DNA of 24,994 bases. It comes from Candidatus Poribacteria bacterium. Lineage in GTDB: Bacteria > Abyssobacteria > SURF-5. Each line of letters opens with the position of its first letter. Position 1 is the first letter of the stretch. The stretch spans positions 1 through 24,994 of the forward strand of contig JACRIR010000013.1 of assembly GCA_016215705.1 (NCBI GenBank), given 5' to 3'. A program made the position numbers and the translations under genes. Positions 6,966-15,852 of this stretch are shown here, piece by piece. Under the pieces are notes generated by a model that saw only the letters and a list, made by a program, of their open reading frames with translations, ran no database searches and was not told the origin of the DNA.

Positions 6966-7862
6966 GTGACCGACGAGAAAAGACAATCGCCTATGTCCTT
7001 CATTTCCGCCCGAAGAGAAAGCAATAGGGCCAACGCTATGGTAAGAAAACTGATGCTCGTTTGCTCTCTGGTCGTCAGTCTCTTGCTGCCGTCGAGGCTA
7101 TTGGCAGAAGAGCTTGTAAGGTTGGTGATAGAAGAGAGCGCTAAAGAGAACACGTTGTATGTGCAGAATGACGGGCCGGTTGATATCACCGTCAGCTTCA
7201 AGTTCACACTGAGGAACGCGGAATTAGATCAAAGTCGGACCACATTTGTGGTCCACCCGAAAGAGACGGCCCTTGCTTTTCGGGTCATGAGAAAGACGCG
7301 GAACGCACCGTGGAACTACTCATATGAGTGGCACTACAGATTGGGGAATATTGATGCTCGACATGATGATGGTTTCAATTACAGATTACCTTTTGAGGAA
7401 GGCAGGAAGGTGTGGGTGACACAAGGATTCGACGGCAAATTCAGTCACCAGGGTGAGTGGAGGTATTCAATTGATTGGCGGGTTCCGGAGGGAACGGCTG
7501 TTCACGCAGCGAGAAAGGGGACTGTCGTTGCGACGCAATCCCGGTATTCGGAGGGTGGGCCGACAACTGAATTCGAGGAAAAAGCAAACTACGTGGTGGT
7601 CGCGCATGATGATGGCACGCTCGGATTCTACGTTCATCTCAAGAAGGATGGAGTGGTCGTCAGCGTCGGCGAAAGAATACGAGAAGGACGGTTGATCGGT
7701 TATTCCGGCAACACGGGTTATTCCACGGTGCCACACTTGCATTTCAGCGTGTACAAGCCAAAAGACGGATGGAAGACCGAGTCAATACCAATAAGATTCA
7801 GGACCGAAGAGGGTTCCGGCATCACCCTGGAGGAAGGCAAAGAATATACGGTGTCAAGATAG
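6966..7862 (+). CDS. Secreted M23-family metallopeptidase
   Basis: A 298-residue predicted envelope peptidase, likely cutting peptidoglycan cross-links, or a non-enzymatic activator. A signal-like segment (about residues 25-47, RKLMLVCSLVVSLLLPSRLLA) precedes a beta-rich domain. The M23 core follows: His161 and Asp170 in SHQGEWRYSID, then VPHLHFSVY with His257/His259; YVHL replaces the common YAHL. The zinc set is therefore complete. The GTG at 6966 is chosen because AGAGAGG lies 6 nt upstream, but it leaves 24 residues before the signal segment; the ATG at 7038 would give a conventional signal peptide with a weaker ribosome site. It is 72 bp after the GS-like gene, with no metabolic link evident. 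Confidence 0.85.
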   Translation: MTDEKRQSPMSFISARRESNRANAMVRKLMLVCSLVVSLLLPSRLLAEELVRLVIEESAKENTLYVQNDGPVDITVSFKFTLRNAELDQSRTTFVVHPKETALAFRVMRKTRNAPWNYSYEWHYRLGNIDARHDDGFNYRLPFEEGRKVWVTQGFDGKFSHQGEWRYSIDWRVPEGTAVHAARKGTVVATQSRYSEGGPTTEFEEKANYVVVAHDDGTLGFYVHLKKDGVVVSVGERIREGRLIGYSGNTGYSTVPHLHFSVYKPKDGWKTESIPIRFRTEEGSGITLEEGKEYTVSR

Positions 7863-7929
7863 ACCGTGCTCTCACAGGCGACATCCCGGGAAACACGCAG
7901 CTCCAATAAATAAGGGAGCGGGAGACGAA

Positions 7930-8640
7930 ATGCAGAACACTGACCGACCGAGAGAGAATTCACACGACTGGCTTGCGTCCATGCGCGACGGAACCGAAAA
8001 GAGATTCCTGGCCGGAACCCGCGAGCATCCGGAAGAACTGGCAAGCGCGGCCAGATTCTTTCTGGAATTCGTCCGCGGATTCAAGGTCCTCGGGGCGCTC
8101 GGGCCATGTGTGACGGTCTTCGGTTCCGCCCGGTTTCCCGAAGAGCATCGTTATTACAGGCTGGCGCGCCAGCTCGGGAACAGACTTGCGGCGGAGGGGT
8201 TTACCGTGATGACGGGTGGCGGACCCGGCATCATGGAAGCGGCCAACCGGGGCGCCAAGGACGCAGGCGGACTCAGCATCGGCTGCAACATAGAGCTTCC
8301 TCTCGAGCAGAAACTGAATCCATATCTTGACCGCTTCGTGGAATTCGAACATTTCTTTGTGCGCAAAGTCATGCTCGTGAAGTATTCGCAGGCCTTCGTG
8401 GTGATGCCGGGAGGATTCGGCACCCTCGACGAGGTTTTCGAAACATTGACATTGATGCAAACGAACAAGATCGAGGCGTTTCCTGTCGTCGCAATGGGGA
8501 GGGATTTCTGGGGCGAGTTCAGAGAGTTCCTGCGCCACACATTAGTTGCGGAGGGAACAATAGCCGCCGCTGACCTCGATCTTATTCATGTCACCGACTC
8601 CGTTGACGAAGCGGTGGCAATCATTCGACACAGGACTTAG
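7930..8640 (+). CDS. LOG-family protein (TIGR00730-type Rossmann fold)
   Basis: A 236-residue LOG-family protein. Family members are nucleoside 5'-monophosphate phosphoribohydrolases of the cytokinin-activating type, or related nucleotide-binding proteins. The loop GGGPGIMEAANRG starts at about residue 96. The signature PGGFGTLDE (160-168) carries the catalytic Glu168. The N-terminal 40 residues are an extra charged helix. GGGAG precedes the ATG by 5 nt. Its stop overlaps the stop of the convergent FMN split-barrel gene by a few bases. The bacterial substrate is usually uncertain; AMP is a common in vitro one. Confidence 0.9.
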   Translation: MQNTDRPRENSHDWLASMRDGTEKRFLAGTREHPEELASAARFFLEFVRGFKVLGALGPCVTVFGSARFPEEHRYYRLARQLGNRLAAEGFTVMTGGGPGIMEAANRGAKDAGGLSIGCNIELPLEQKLNPYLDRFVEFEHFFVRKVMLVKYSQAFVVMPGGFGTLDEVFETLTLMQTNKIEAFPVVAMGRDFWGEFREFLRHTLVAEGTIAAADLDLIHVTDSVDEAVAIIRHRT

Positions 8641-9482
8641 AACTCTTCCACCGGCTTCAATTCGACTTCGGGATATATCTGTCCGTGGCACGGCGGCATT
8701 GAGTTGTAGACCCAATCTATGTCGACGGCGCCCATCCGAAAAAATCTGTATCTTTTGAATCCCGCGAACGTCCCTCGCACGAGAACGTCCTCCATTCCCA
8801 TAGTTAGGCCGAACACGGCGACGTGTGCGCCCTTCGGGATTTCGCTGAGTTCCTCGCCATAGGCTCGCGGTGAAAAGACCAGCCGCCTGCTATCGGCCGC
8901 CTGGCACTGAATGACTGGCGCAATGATCGGGAATCCATCGCCGCCGACGTAGGCGATGAACTTGAGTGAATCCAGCTTGTTGAATAGGTCTTCCGCGAAC
9001 GGCTTGAGAATGCGTTCCTTTATCCCTGTCGCAGCGGCGCCCTTGGCAAACTTAGTGATAAGCGCGGCGCGGGTGATGAGAGGAACCGGCAGTCGTTCGC
9101 CGTCCGAAGTTTCCACGAGGTCGAGATAATGGACGGTGTTTATGCCGAAGTAAGCGTTGTACCGGAACAAAGGCATTTCGTTATACTTTTCATATTCAGG
9201 GCCGTCTTTTCTCGTATGAGTCCACTTTGCTTTTCCGCGCCAAATCTTTCTATCGAGGGTCATTATCAAGAACGCGACTTTGGGATTTCGCTGAATATAC
9301 TGCTTGCTCATTCCTTTGCAGAATTCTCCGAGGGTCAACTGTGCGGGGCTTGCCGCCATTATCGAAGTGATGAGAGAAATGTGCGGGAGCCCCTGCGGGC
9401 TGACGCCGGCGACAAGTCCGATTTTCTCCGCAGGCTCAAACGCCTTGATTTCTTCTGCGCTGAAGAGTGTTCTTGTGTTCAA
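8637..9482 (-). CDS. FMN-binding split-barrel (PNPOx-like) protein
   Basis: A 281-residue protein with a pyridoxamine-phosphate-oxidase-like N-terminal half: IGLVAGVSPQGLPHISLI is the usual first barrel strands, and RNPKVAFLIM the following one. The C-terminal half (about residues 160-280) contains a second similar segment (LKFIAYVGGDGFPIIAPVI), suggesting two related halves. Function is unknown; relatives bind FMN, F420 or heme. It starts with a TTG that overlaps the TGA of the activase (TTGA), so translation is probably coupled; GGAG lies about 10 nt upstream. Position as third gene of the glycyl radical operon suggests a role with that enzyme, for example flavin redox protection or product handling, but this is only inferred. 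Confidence 0.72.
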   Translation of the reverse strand: MNTRTLFSAEEIKAFEPAEKIGLVAGVSPQGLPHISLITSIMAASPAQLTLGEFCKGMSKQYIQRNPKVAFLIMTLDRKIWRGKAKWTHTRKDGPEYEKYNEMPLFRYNAYFGINTVHYLDLVETSDGERLPVPLITRAALITKFAKGAAATGIKERILKPFAEDLFNKLDSLKFIAYVGGDGFPIIAPVIQCQAADSRRLVFSPRAYGEELSEIPKGAHVAVFGLTMGMEDVLVRGTFAGFKRYRFFRMGAVDIDWVYNSMPPCHGQIYPEVELKPVEEF

Positions 9483-10501
9483 AGAGATGTCTCCAACATT
9501 GCATGCCTAGATTCACCCTTATCCTCGTCCAATTTGGTCGAGCCGCTCCAGCGCACTATCTCGGGTTTCGTCACTGAATCACGAGCGATCTCTGCCAACT
9601 CTTCCATAAATTCTTTCGTCAACAGTTCGGCATTCTTAAACGGCCAATCGAGCCCAAGTCGAACGTACTTATCCCGGCAAAGGTTGTTGAATGCGCACAA
9701 GTCCCAGCGGCTCACCGTATCATGCAAACGTGAAGCGATGAACTTGCCTATGCCCCTGATATTGTCTTCTCTCGCGGTTGCCCCCGGGATGATCGGAGTC
9801 CGCACCCATAAGTGATCGGGCTGCGAGCATATCAGCATATGTTCCGACACTCGAACAAGGTTTTCCAGGATCTTCTCGTTGGGCTTGCCCGTGAATTGCC
9901 TGTGCTTGTCAGCATCAATTTCCTTAATGTCAAACAGGACCATATCCACGTGAAACAATATCCTATCGAGGACGTCTCTTGAGCACATACCGCAGGTGTC
10001 AAGAGCCGTATGTATTCCCGCCTTTTGGAGGCGCATAAGAAAATCTTCGACAAACTTTGCCTGCACGGTAGGTTCGCCGCCAGACACAGTGACACCGCCG
10101 CCAGACTTCTCGAAATAAGCCCTGTCCTTGACGACCTCTGCGGTCAGTGAGTCGAGCGTCCATCTTTTTCCGAGAAGCTCGAGCGCGTTGGAAGGACATG
10201 CTTCGGCGCATGTGCCGCAACCTTTGCACATGTTTCGATCGATGAGAACGCCGCTTTCCGTGAACAACAAAGCACCGTTGGGGCACACATCCCGGCATGT
10301 CTTGCACCCGATACATCTGGAACCGATCCAATGCAGTTGCGGATGCAGTGATATGCTTTCCGGATTATGACACCACGAGCACTTCAGGCTGCAACCTTTG
10401 AAGAAGACGGTTGTTCGAATGCCCGGCCCGTCTTCAGTGGACATTCGCTGTATTTCAAGAACGACGCCCTCGGAGATATTGGATTTTTCTTGCTCGGACA
10501 T
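9479..10501 (-). CDS. Glycyl radical enzyme activating enzyme (radical SAM)
   Basis: A 340-residue activase that uses a SAM-cleaving 4Fe-4S cluster to make the glycyl radical on the neighbouring enzyme. The radical SAM motif is CSLKCSWC (Cys37, 41, 44). An inserted two-cluster ferredoxin domain follows, with CIGCKTCRDVC (63-73) and CKGCGTCAEAC (92-102), which is typical of eliminase/decarboxylase activases and absent from PflA. GGGVTVSGGEP is the SAM-contacting glycine motif. AGGAAAATA precedes the ATG. The gene lies 52 bp after the glycyl radical enzyme and overlaps the next gene, so it belongs to that operon. Confidence 0.95.
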   Translation of the reverse strand: MSEQEKSNISEGVVLEIQRMSTEDGPGIRTTVFFKGCSLKCSWCHNPESISLHPQLHWIGSRCIGCKTCRDVCPNGALLFTESGVLIDRNMCKGCGTCAEACPSNALELLGKRWTLDSLTAEVVKDRAYFEKSGGGVTVSGGEPTVQAKFVEDFLMRLQKAGIHTALDTCGMCSRDVLDRILFHVDMVLFDIKEIDADKHRQFTGKPNEKILENLVRVSEHMLICSQPDHLWVRTPIIPGATAREDNIRGIGKFIASRLHDTVSRWDLCAFNNLCRDKYVRLGLDWPFKNAELLTKEFMEELAEIARDSVTKPEIVRWSGSTKLDEDKGESRHAMLETSL

Positions 10502-10518
10502 TATTTTCCTATTGCCCT

Positions 10519-10549
10519 GACTTTCGACCTTGCACCTTCGACTTTCGAC
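10519..10549. repeat. GACTTTCGAC direct repeat between GRE and activase
   Basis: Two exact copies of GACTTTCGAC at 10519-10528 and 10540-10549, separated by CTTGCACCTTC, give a 21-bp period (two helical turns). They fill most of the 52-bp gap between the two genes. Confidence 0.6.
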
Positions 10550-10553
10550 TCCT

Positions 10554-13070
10554 TCACATCCCGCTATGACTAATCCTCTTTATCACTTCGTTCTGGAGCT
10601 CTTTGCCGACTGTGGTGAAGTAAGCGTTGTAGCCGGTTATCCTCACCAAGAGATGGCGATAATCCTGCGGATGCTTCTGCGCATCGCGCAGCATCTCAGG
10701 ATCGAGCATGTTTAGTTGAAGCGCGGTTCCCCCATTTTCGACGTAGCCCCTCAGAAAGGCCTTGAATTTTTCCTTGTGCTCGGGGTCGCACATGATTGAA
10801 GGATTGAAGGTTATGGTGTGGCTGGCGCCGTTCGGAAGCATGTTCAGGTATCCGTCCCAGTCGCCGTTTCCGTAGGTCGCCTTTCCGCCCAGGGCTTTTC
10901 CGACGGAGTTGGCGTTGGCGGTCGGCCCGTTGATATCCGCTCCATTGGATGGGCATATCGCGTTCGAGAGGAACTGTCCCATCGGCCTTCCGTCGGCGCT
11001 CGCAGCCATGACATATCCATCTCCTGCCCAGTAATTCCAGCTCAGCATGCCAGGCCGGAACCGGCGATTCGTTGACGCGGTCTTGTGCTTCCACGTCTCC
11101 TCGCACCAGAGGCTCATGACCCTGGCCGCCATTTCGTCGGCAGCGTCGTCATCCCTGCCGTACTTTGGCGCTTTGTTTTTCGCAATAGCCTGAAGCTTTT
11201 CGTGACCGCGCCAGTTTGCCTTGAGCGCGTTTATCAGTTCGGCCATGGTACATGCCTTCTTGTCGAAAACGAGATACTTTATGGCGAGCAAAGAATCAAC
11301 CGTCGTTGCGTAGGTCACCGCTTCGAGTGTGGTAAAGCTGATCTCCGCCCCTCCCTGCGTTATATCGAGGCCCTTTTCTGCGCATCCTTTGACAAGACAT
11401 GAGAGATATGGAGTAGTGAAGAACTTCGACCGAAGCGCCTCGGAGAATTCGTAGGTCTCGGCGCACTTTTGGACGATATACCGCGTCTGCTTTTCGTAGG
11501 CATTCCAGAACTCATCCCAGGTTTTGAAAGTCGCGGCGTCTCCGGTGGCGGGGCCGTCCTGTCCGATCTCTTCGGTCTTGCCGGTGATTCGATTTACGTA
11601 CGGCAGCAGGTCTTTGCCGCCCGTGAGCGCGAGTTCGACAGCTTTGAGCAGGTTGAGATTGTTGTCCACGGTGCCCGACCTGTCGTTGCCGACCATTGTG
11701 TTTTCGAGGCAGCCGACGGGCGCGTAGTCGTGCGCGTTGCTCTCGTTTACGAGATGGGTGATGCCGGCCTTCTTTGCCTCGAGCATCATGCCGGCCATCG
11801 AGCGCTCGTCGAAATTCAGGAGAAAGGGGGCTCCCTGGCTTGATGAGACCATGTCAACAATCTTGTCGAGGAGTTTGTCGGGTGAGTTGCGGTGCAATCT
11901 CACGTTGGGTTTCGGTTCGAGGATGGGGGTCATCTCGTCGATGACCTCAAGGATCGCATAAGTGAGGTCATTGGTCATATCCTGGCCGTCCTTGCCGACG
12001 CCCGAGAGTGTGATAAGTTGGCCGAAGCCTGCGGTGATGCCCTGGTTGCCGTTGCGGATCATGGCGTCATAGGCCGTATTACAGTGAACCCAGAAGCATT
12101 TCAGAATCTCTTTGCCGAACTCCCGGTCCATTCCGTGAGACAACGAGTATTCCCAGTAAGGCAGAAGGTATTGGTCAATTCTGCCGAATGAGACACCGGG
12201 GCCCGGGTAGTTCTCATCGCTCATGACGAGCATGTGATTCAGCCACAGGGCCTGCACCGCTTCCCAAAAAGTCCGGGCGGGTTCCCACGGGACTCTGTCG
12301 AGATTCCGCGCCGTTTGTGAGAGTTCTTCTTTTCGGGTCGGGTTCGATTGCTTCGCGGAGAGGCCCCGGCAGAGGTTTGCGTATTTTGCCGCAAGCTCTT
12401 TAGACATGGTCGCGGAAGTCATCATGGCTCTGATCTGCGCGCCTGCGGAACCGTTTTGTTCGCTTTTATTCAGGCGATTGCGCTTGGTCTCGAGGTCGGC
12501 AAGAATTCCTTTCCAGCCGAGTTTGAGCGCGCGTTCATGGCCGGGGATGAGGTGGCCGCTTGTGCTGCCGGAGTTGCCATAGCCGTGGTCGTGGAACCAC
12601 TTCATTTTTGTCCTGGCGCCGTCCTTCCCGAGTGTCAGCCTGTCGTACTCCTCGGTCTCTTTCCTGGTCAGGCACATCGAGGTCTGTATGTTGAATCGGC
12701 CGCCGGCCAAGAGATCACCGGGAAGCATGTCTTGTGGCAGATAGCTCACCATCACTTCTTTTACAAACCATGCCCTCCTCTCGGGTAGGCTCCATGACCA
12801 GAAATCCTTGTGCAGTTTTACGTTTCGCGCCGCCTGACGGTACGATGCCCGCATGGTCTGAAGGAAAACATAAACCTCGGGGATGATGTAGTATGTGAGT
12901 TCCTGAAACTGGATGTCCCAGGGTGTGCCTGTGCTCCAAGCGGTGAACTCGTTGTTCCAGGCTCTCTCGGCGCCCTTGAAGTAGTAATCTCTAAGCCAGG
13001 AGATTCTGGGCGAGAGGTATTTCGCCACCTTGATTTTGTGTTGCGTTTCTTTCGCGGTGAGAACGCTCAT
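10554..13070 (-). CDS. Glycyl radical enzyme, eliminase/decarboxylase-like, substrate unknown
   Basis: An 838-residue PFL-domain enzyme, about the length of choline lyase or arylacetate decarboxylase. The thiyl Cys is Cys454 in DYAPVGCLENTM, with Glu456 two residues on. Cys-x-Glu marks dehydratase, lyase and decarboxylase types; formate lyases have Cys-Cys. The family usually continues Cys-x-Glu-Pro, but here Asn follows. The radical site is Gly813 in VRITGYNAYF, 25 residues from the end. SNAICPSNGADINGPTA precedes it. No microcompartment genes, PFL partner or small HPAD-type subunit is nearby. CGGAGG precedes the ATG and a TATAAT lies 39 bp upstream. The activase and a flavin-type protein follow. 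Arylacetate or aryl-succinate chemistry is possible, but the residues seen do not decide it. Confidence 0.93.
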   Translation of the reverse strand: MSVLTAKETQHKIKVAKYLSPRISWLRDYYFKGAERAWNNEFTAWSTGTPWDIQFQELTYYIIPEVYVFLQTMRASYRQAARNVKLHKDFWSWSLPERRAWFVKEVMVSYLPQDMLPGDLLAGGRFNIQTSMCLTRKETEEYDRLTLGKDGARTKMKWFHDHGYGNSGSTSGHLIPGHERALKLGWKGILADLETKRNRLNKSEQNGSAGAQIRAMMTSATMSKELAAKYANLCRGLSAKQSNPTRKEELSQTARNLDRVPWEPARTFWEAVQALWLNHMLVMSDENYPGPGVSFGRIDQYLLPYWEYSLSHGMDREFGKEILKCFWVHCNTAYDAMIRNGNQGITAGFGQLITLSGVGKDGQDMTNDLTYAILEVIDEMTPILEPKPNVRLHRNSPDKLLDKIVDMVSSSQGAPFLLNFDERSMAGMMLEAKKAGITHLVNESNAHDYAPVGCLENTMVGNDRSGTVDNNLNLLKAVELALTGGKDLLPYVNRITGKTEEIGQDGPATGDAATFKTWDEFWNAYEKQTRYIVQKCAETYEFSEALRSKFFTTPYLSCLVKGCAEKGLDITQGGAEISFTTLEAVTYATTVDSLLAIKYLVFDKKACTMAELINALKANWRGHEKLQAIAKNKAPKYGRDDDAADEMAARVMSLWCEETWKHKTASTNRRFRPGMLSWNYWAGDGYVMAASADGRPMGQFLSNAICPSNGADINGPTANANSVGKALGGKATYGNGDWDGYLNMLPNGASHTITFNPSIMCDPEHKEKFKAFLRGYVENGGTALQLNMLDPEMLRDAQKHPQDYRHLLVRITGYNAYFTTVGKELQNEVIKRISHSGM

Positions 13071-13108
13071 GGTTGCCTCCGTAACGGATGATGTTACCGA
13101 CAGATATC

Positions 13109-13117
13109 ATTATACCA
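13109..13117 (-). promoter_or_regulatory. Extended -10 promoter of the glycyl radical operon
   Basis: On the minus strand TGGTATAAT is a perfect -10 (13109-13114) with TG extension and no clear -35. It predicts a start near 13102 and a leader of about 30 nt. That leader holds a GTAAC/GTTAC inverted repeat (13081-13097), placed where a regulator or a leader hairpin could act. Confidence 0.5.
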
Positions 13118-13172
13118 AATCCGAAGAAGAAGATGGGAACACAAATCTTCTGATTTTTGGGGATTCCCTTGT

Positions 13173-13550
13173 TCAGCCTTGGAAGGGAGGGTGGTAGTCA
13201 GGCGGTTTGATAAGGCGTTGAACCCAGGCCAGCAGCTCTTTTTCTCCAAACGGTTTACAGAGAAAAGCGTCGGGGTCGAGTTCTTCTGTTTCTTCCGGAT
13301 AGGCGGTGATAAGGACAACTGGAACATCTTGAAAGAATATCTTGATGTATTTGAGAAGAGAGATGCCATCCAGGCAAGGCATTCGAATATCGGTCAGGAC
13401 AAGGTCTGCTTTTCGGGCATGGAGCATGCGGATGGCCTCAAGCCCTTCGCACGCCTCATATACATTGTAGCCGGCCTGGAGTAAAACGCGGGCTATTTGT
13501 CGCCTCTGTATGGAGTCGTCCTCCACAACAAGTATTGTGCTTGCGGACAT
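13173..13550 (-). CDS. Stand-alone response regulator receiver domain
   Basis: A 125-residue CheY-like single-domain protein. All receiver residues are present: the acidic pocket Glu10-Asp11-Asp12 in VVEDD, phospho-acceptor Asp54 in LTDIRMP, Thr82 in ITAY and Lys99 in CKPF. There is no output domain, so it would act by binding a partner or within a phosphorelay. The ATG at 13550 is preferred over the GTG at 13577, because GGAAAG lies upstream of it and the protein then starts directly at the first strand. No histidine kinase is in the window. It is 102 bp upstream of the glycyl radical operon, which has its own promoter. Confidence 0.87.
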   Translation of the reverse strand: MSASTILVVEDDSIQRRQIARVLLQAGYNVYEACEGLEAIRMLHARKADLVLTDIRMPCLDGISLLKYIKIFFQDVPVVLITAYPEETEELDPDAFLCKPFGEKELLAWVQRLIKPPDYHPPFQG

Positions 13551-13616
13551 GGTTTTTGTTCTTTCCAAGCTTTTCACAGGCAGTGCGGATATGGGACAAT
13601 CGTCCTCCTCAGATTC

Positions 13617-13645
13617 ATTATGTCAGAAAACGGGACACGAGACAA
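13617..13645 (-). promoter_or_regulatory. Sigma-70-type promoter of the receiver gene
   Basis: On the minus strand TTGTCT (13640-13645), a 17-bp spacer, then CATAAT (13617-13622). This matches 4/6 and 5/6 of consensus. It predicts a start near 13610, about 60 nt before the ATG at 13550. Confidence 0.5.
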
Positions 13646-14026
13646 TTGAGAAGTTTCTGAGAAGGAGGGGGAATGGGGAAAAAGGACACGGAGCAGGACG
13701 GATTTGGGCAATGCCGCAATAATGTAGCGTGGAGGAATTGTAAGCCAAGACATTGATTGAGCAACGGCGGAAGCGTTATACTTATTTAGGTTGCGGCATG
13801 GTCGGGCATATTCCTTTGACGTCGGAGGCCAAGGTGTCCGAGTGCCGTGCTAACTTTGTATGGTTCATGTCCAGAAGATATGGATTTTCGCTCCCGTTCA
13901 GGTTGATGGCAAGCTTTAGCGGGAATGACAAAAGCTTGGTAATTTCTCGAGTTCCATGTCTCGCGTCGGCAGGGAAGCCGTGGGAGTTCATTTGGTCAAG
14001 AGGTCGTAAAGTGTTAGAGTAAGGAT
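13646..14026. other. Gene-free spacer between receiver and YgiQ genes
   Basis: No supported gene. It contains the start of the divergent receiver promoter, a candidate plus-strand promoter (13753-13782) and a CAAGCTTT/AAAGCTTG inverted repeat (13910-13938, 13-nt loop). An 84-residue minus ORF spans most of it but shows no family features and no convincing ribosome site. Confidence 0.5.
13753..13782 (+). promoter_or_regulatory. Candidate promoter for the YgiQ-type gene
   Basis: TTGATT (13753-13758), an 18-bp spacer and TATACT (13777-13782): 4/6 and 5/6 of consensus. It would leave a leader of about 235 nt before the ATG at 14027, unusually long for this window. Confidence 0.35.
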
Positions 14027-15841
14027 ATGCCAACAATATCGTCCAATAATCCGAACCTTTTTCTTCCGGTCACTCGTGATGAAATGCATGCGCGCGGGTG
14101 GGATCAGGCAGACATTATCCTTGTTACTGCTGATGCGTATGTCGATCACCCCGCTTTCGGCGCCGCGTTGATAGGCAGGTGGTTGGAGAAATTGGGTTAC
14201 CGGGTGGCTATACTTGCCCAGCCGGACTGGCGAGACGCGGACGCTTTCCGTATTTTCGGGCCTCCCCGGCTATTTTGGGGGATTACGTCGGGCGCTATCG
14301 ATTCGCGGCTTAACGATTATGCTTCGATGGGGCATCGCCGGAAGAAAGACGCCTATAGCCCCGGTGGAGCTTTGGGGCTCCGCCCGGGACGCCCCCTCCT
14401 GGTCTATTCAGCCCGTGCGCGGGAGGCATTTAAGGGAATCCCGATTATTTTGGGCGGTCTTGAGGCCAGTATTCGCCGAGTTGTTCACTATGACTATATC
14501 GAGAACAAACTGAAAAGAGCCGTTCTGGCTGACGCGAAAGCGGATTTGCTTGTGCACGGCATGGGCGAGCGCGCCATTGAAGAGATTGCGCAACGACTGA
14601 GCGACGGCCAATCTGTCGCCCGATTGACGGACATACCGGGAACCGCGTACAGAGTTACAGGCAAAATGGATGCGCCGGACAATGCAGTGCGACTGCCTTC
14701 ACTGTCGCAGCAGGAGGAAGATCACAGCAAAGTAATGGCTGCCCAAATGGCGTATCAAGCCCAAGGGTATCCGTACGGGCTGCCGGTAATCCAGGATCAG
14801 GACCCGGGCACAATCGTGGTAATGCCGCCGTCGCAGCCACTGAGCGGCTCCGAAATGGACGAACTATATGATCTGCCTTTTACTCGCAGATGGCATCCTC
14901 GTTATGACAAGCTTGGCGGCGTGCCGGCGCTTGAACCGATTCTTTTCTCGATAACGACGCATCGAGGTTGTTTTGGCGGCTGTTCGTTTTGTTCCATTCA
15001 TCTTCATCAAGGCAGACATATTTGTTCGCGTTCCATCGAGAGCTTGCTATCAGAAGCAGACTCTTTCAGGCATCACCGCCAATTTCGCGGCACTATCAGC
15101 GATATAGGCGGTCCGACAGCCAATATGTACGGCGTGAAGTGCAGCCATTCTGGCGATTGCCGCCGGATTAGTTGCCTTGCTCCGACGGCGTGCAAACATT
15201 TCAAGGCTGGCGCCGAACCATTAATAAACATGATGGAATCATTTCTGAGATGGCGGAATCGGCAGTCAGCGCCAACAAATATATATGTCGCTTCAGGCAT
15301 TCGCCACGACCTGGCTCTTCAAAGCAATGAATACATCAGTCTTCTGGCCCGGCATTTTGTGGGGGGTCATCTTAAGGTAGCCCCCGAACATTATTGCCCA
15401 AGGGTGCTCACCTTGATGGGCAAACCTTTGTTTGAAATCTTTGAAGAGTTCGAGGCCCGCTTTCAGGAGGCATCCCATCGGGCCGGCAAGGAACAGTACA
15501 TTGTGCCATACTTCGTCAGCTCACATCCCGGCTGCACTGACGATGACGCATTAGCGCTAATGGAATACTTGGTCTCGCGTTCGTGGCGTCCGCGTCAGGT
15601 TCAGGATTTCGTTCCCATACCTTTGACTGCGTCAGCGGCGATGTACTTATCCGGTCTTGACACAAGAGGCAAAGCGATCTTTGTTCCACGCGGGCATAGG
15701 GAGAAAACACTCCAGGCCGCGCTGCTGCAATACTCTGAGCCGAGAAACAAGAAGACGGTAGCTGATTTTCTTCGCCGCAGTCACCGAACCGACTTGATTA
15801 GCCGAATCAATCATCTCCAATCGCGCAAACTCCCTTCATAG
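14027..15841 (+). CDS. ygiQ: YgiQ-family radical SAM protein
   Basis: A 604-residue member of the YgiQ (UPF0313) radical SAM family; its reaction is not established. The N-terminal region has the family phrases [18 protein letters not shown] and [19 protein letters not shown]. The radical SAM cluster motif is [13 protein letters not shown] with Cys315, 319 and 322, followed by [11 protein letters not shown] second Cys set ([15 protein letters not shown]) after the SAM core is conserved in the family and may bind another cluster. The C-terminal part keeps FISSHPGC-like (FVSSHPGC) and QVQDFVPIP segments. The ribosome site is weak (AAGGAT, 2-nt spacing). It stands alone, with gene-free stretches on both sides. 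Confidence 0.92.
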   Translation: MPTISSNNPNLFLPVTRDEMHARGWDQADIILVTADAYVDHPAFGAALIGRWLEKLGYRVAILAQPDWRDADAFRIFGPPRLFWGITSGAIDSRLNDYASMGHRRKKDAYSPGGALGLRPGRPLLVYSARAREAFKGIPIILGGLEASIRRVVHYDYIENKLKRAVLADAKADLLVHGMGERAIEEIAQRLSDGQSVARLTDIPGTAYRVTGKMDAPDNAVRLPSLSQQEEDHSKVMAAQMAYQAQGYPYGLPVIQDQDPGTIVVMPPSQPLSGSEMDELYDLPFTRRWHPRYDKLGGVPALEPILFSITTHRGCFGGCSFCSIHLHQGRHICSRSIESLLSEADSFRHHRQFRGTISDIGGPTANMYGVKCSHSGDCRRISCLAPTACKHFKAGAEPLINMMESFLRWRNRQSAPTNIYVASGIRHDLALQSNEYISLLARHFVGGHLKVAPEHYCPRVLTLMGKPLFEIFEEFEARFQEASHRAGKEQYIVPYFVSSHPGCTDDDALALMEYLVSRSWRPRQVQDFVPIPLTASAAMYLSGLDTRGKAIFVPRGHREKTLQAALLQYSEPRNKKTVADFLRRSHRTDLISRINHLQSRKLPS

Positions 15842-15852
15842 ACTGTCCCTGA

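Noticed and set aside
9129-9815. 228-residue plus-strand ORF
   Set aside because: It lies antisense to the split-barrel and activase genes, both well supported by motifs. Its product is Ser-rich without features.
13782-14036. 84-residue minus-strand ORF in the ygiQ upstream spacer
   Set aside because: No ribosome site, no motif, and it overlaps the likely promoter and leader of the plus-strand gene.
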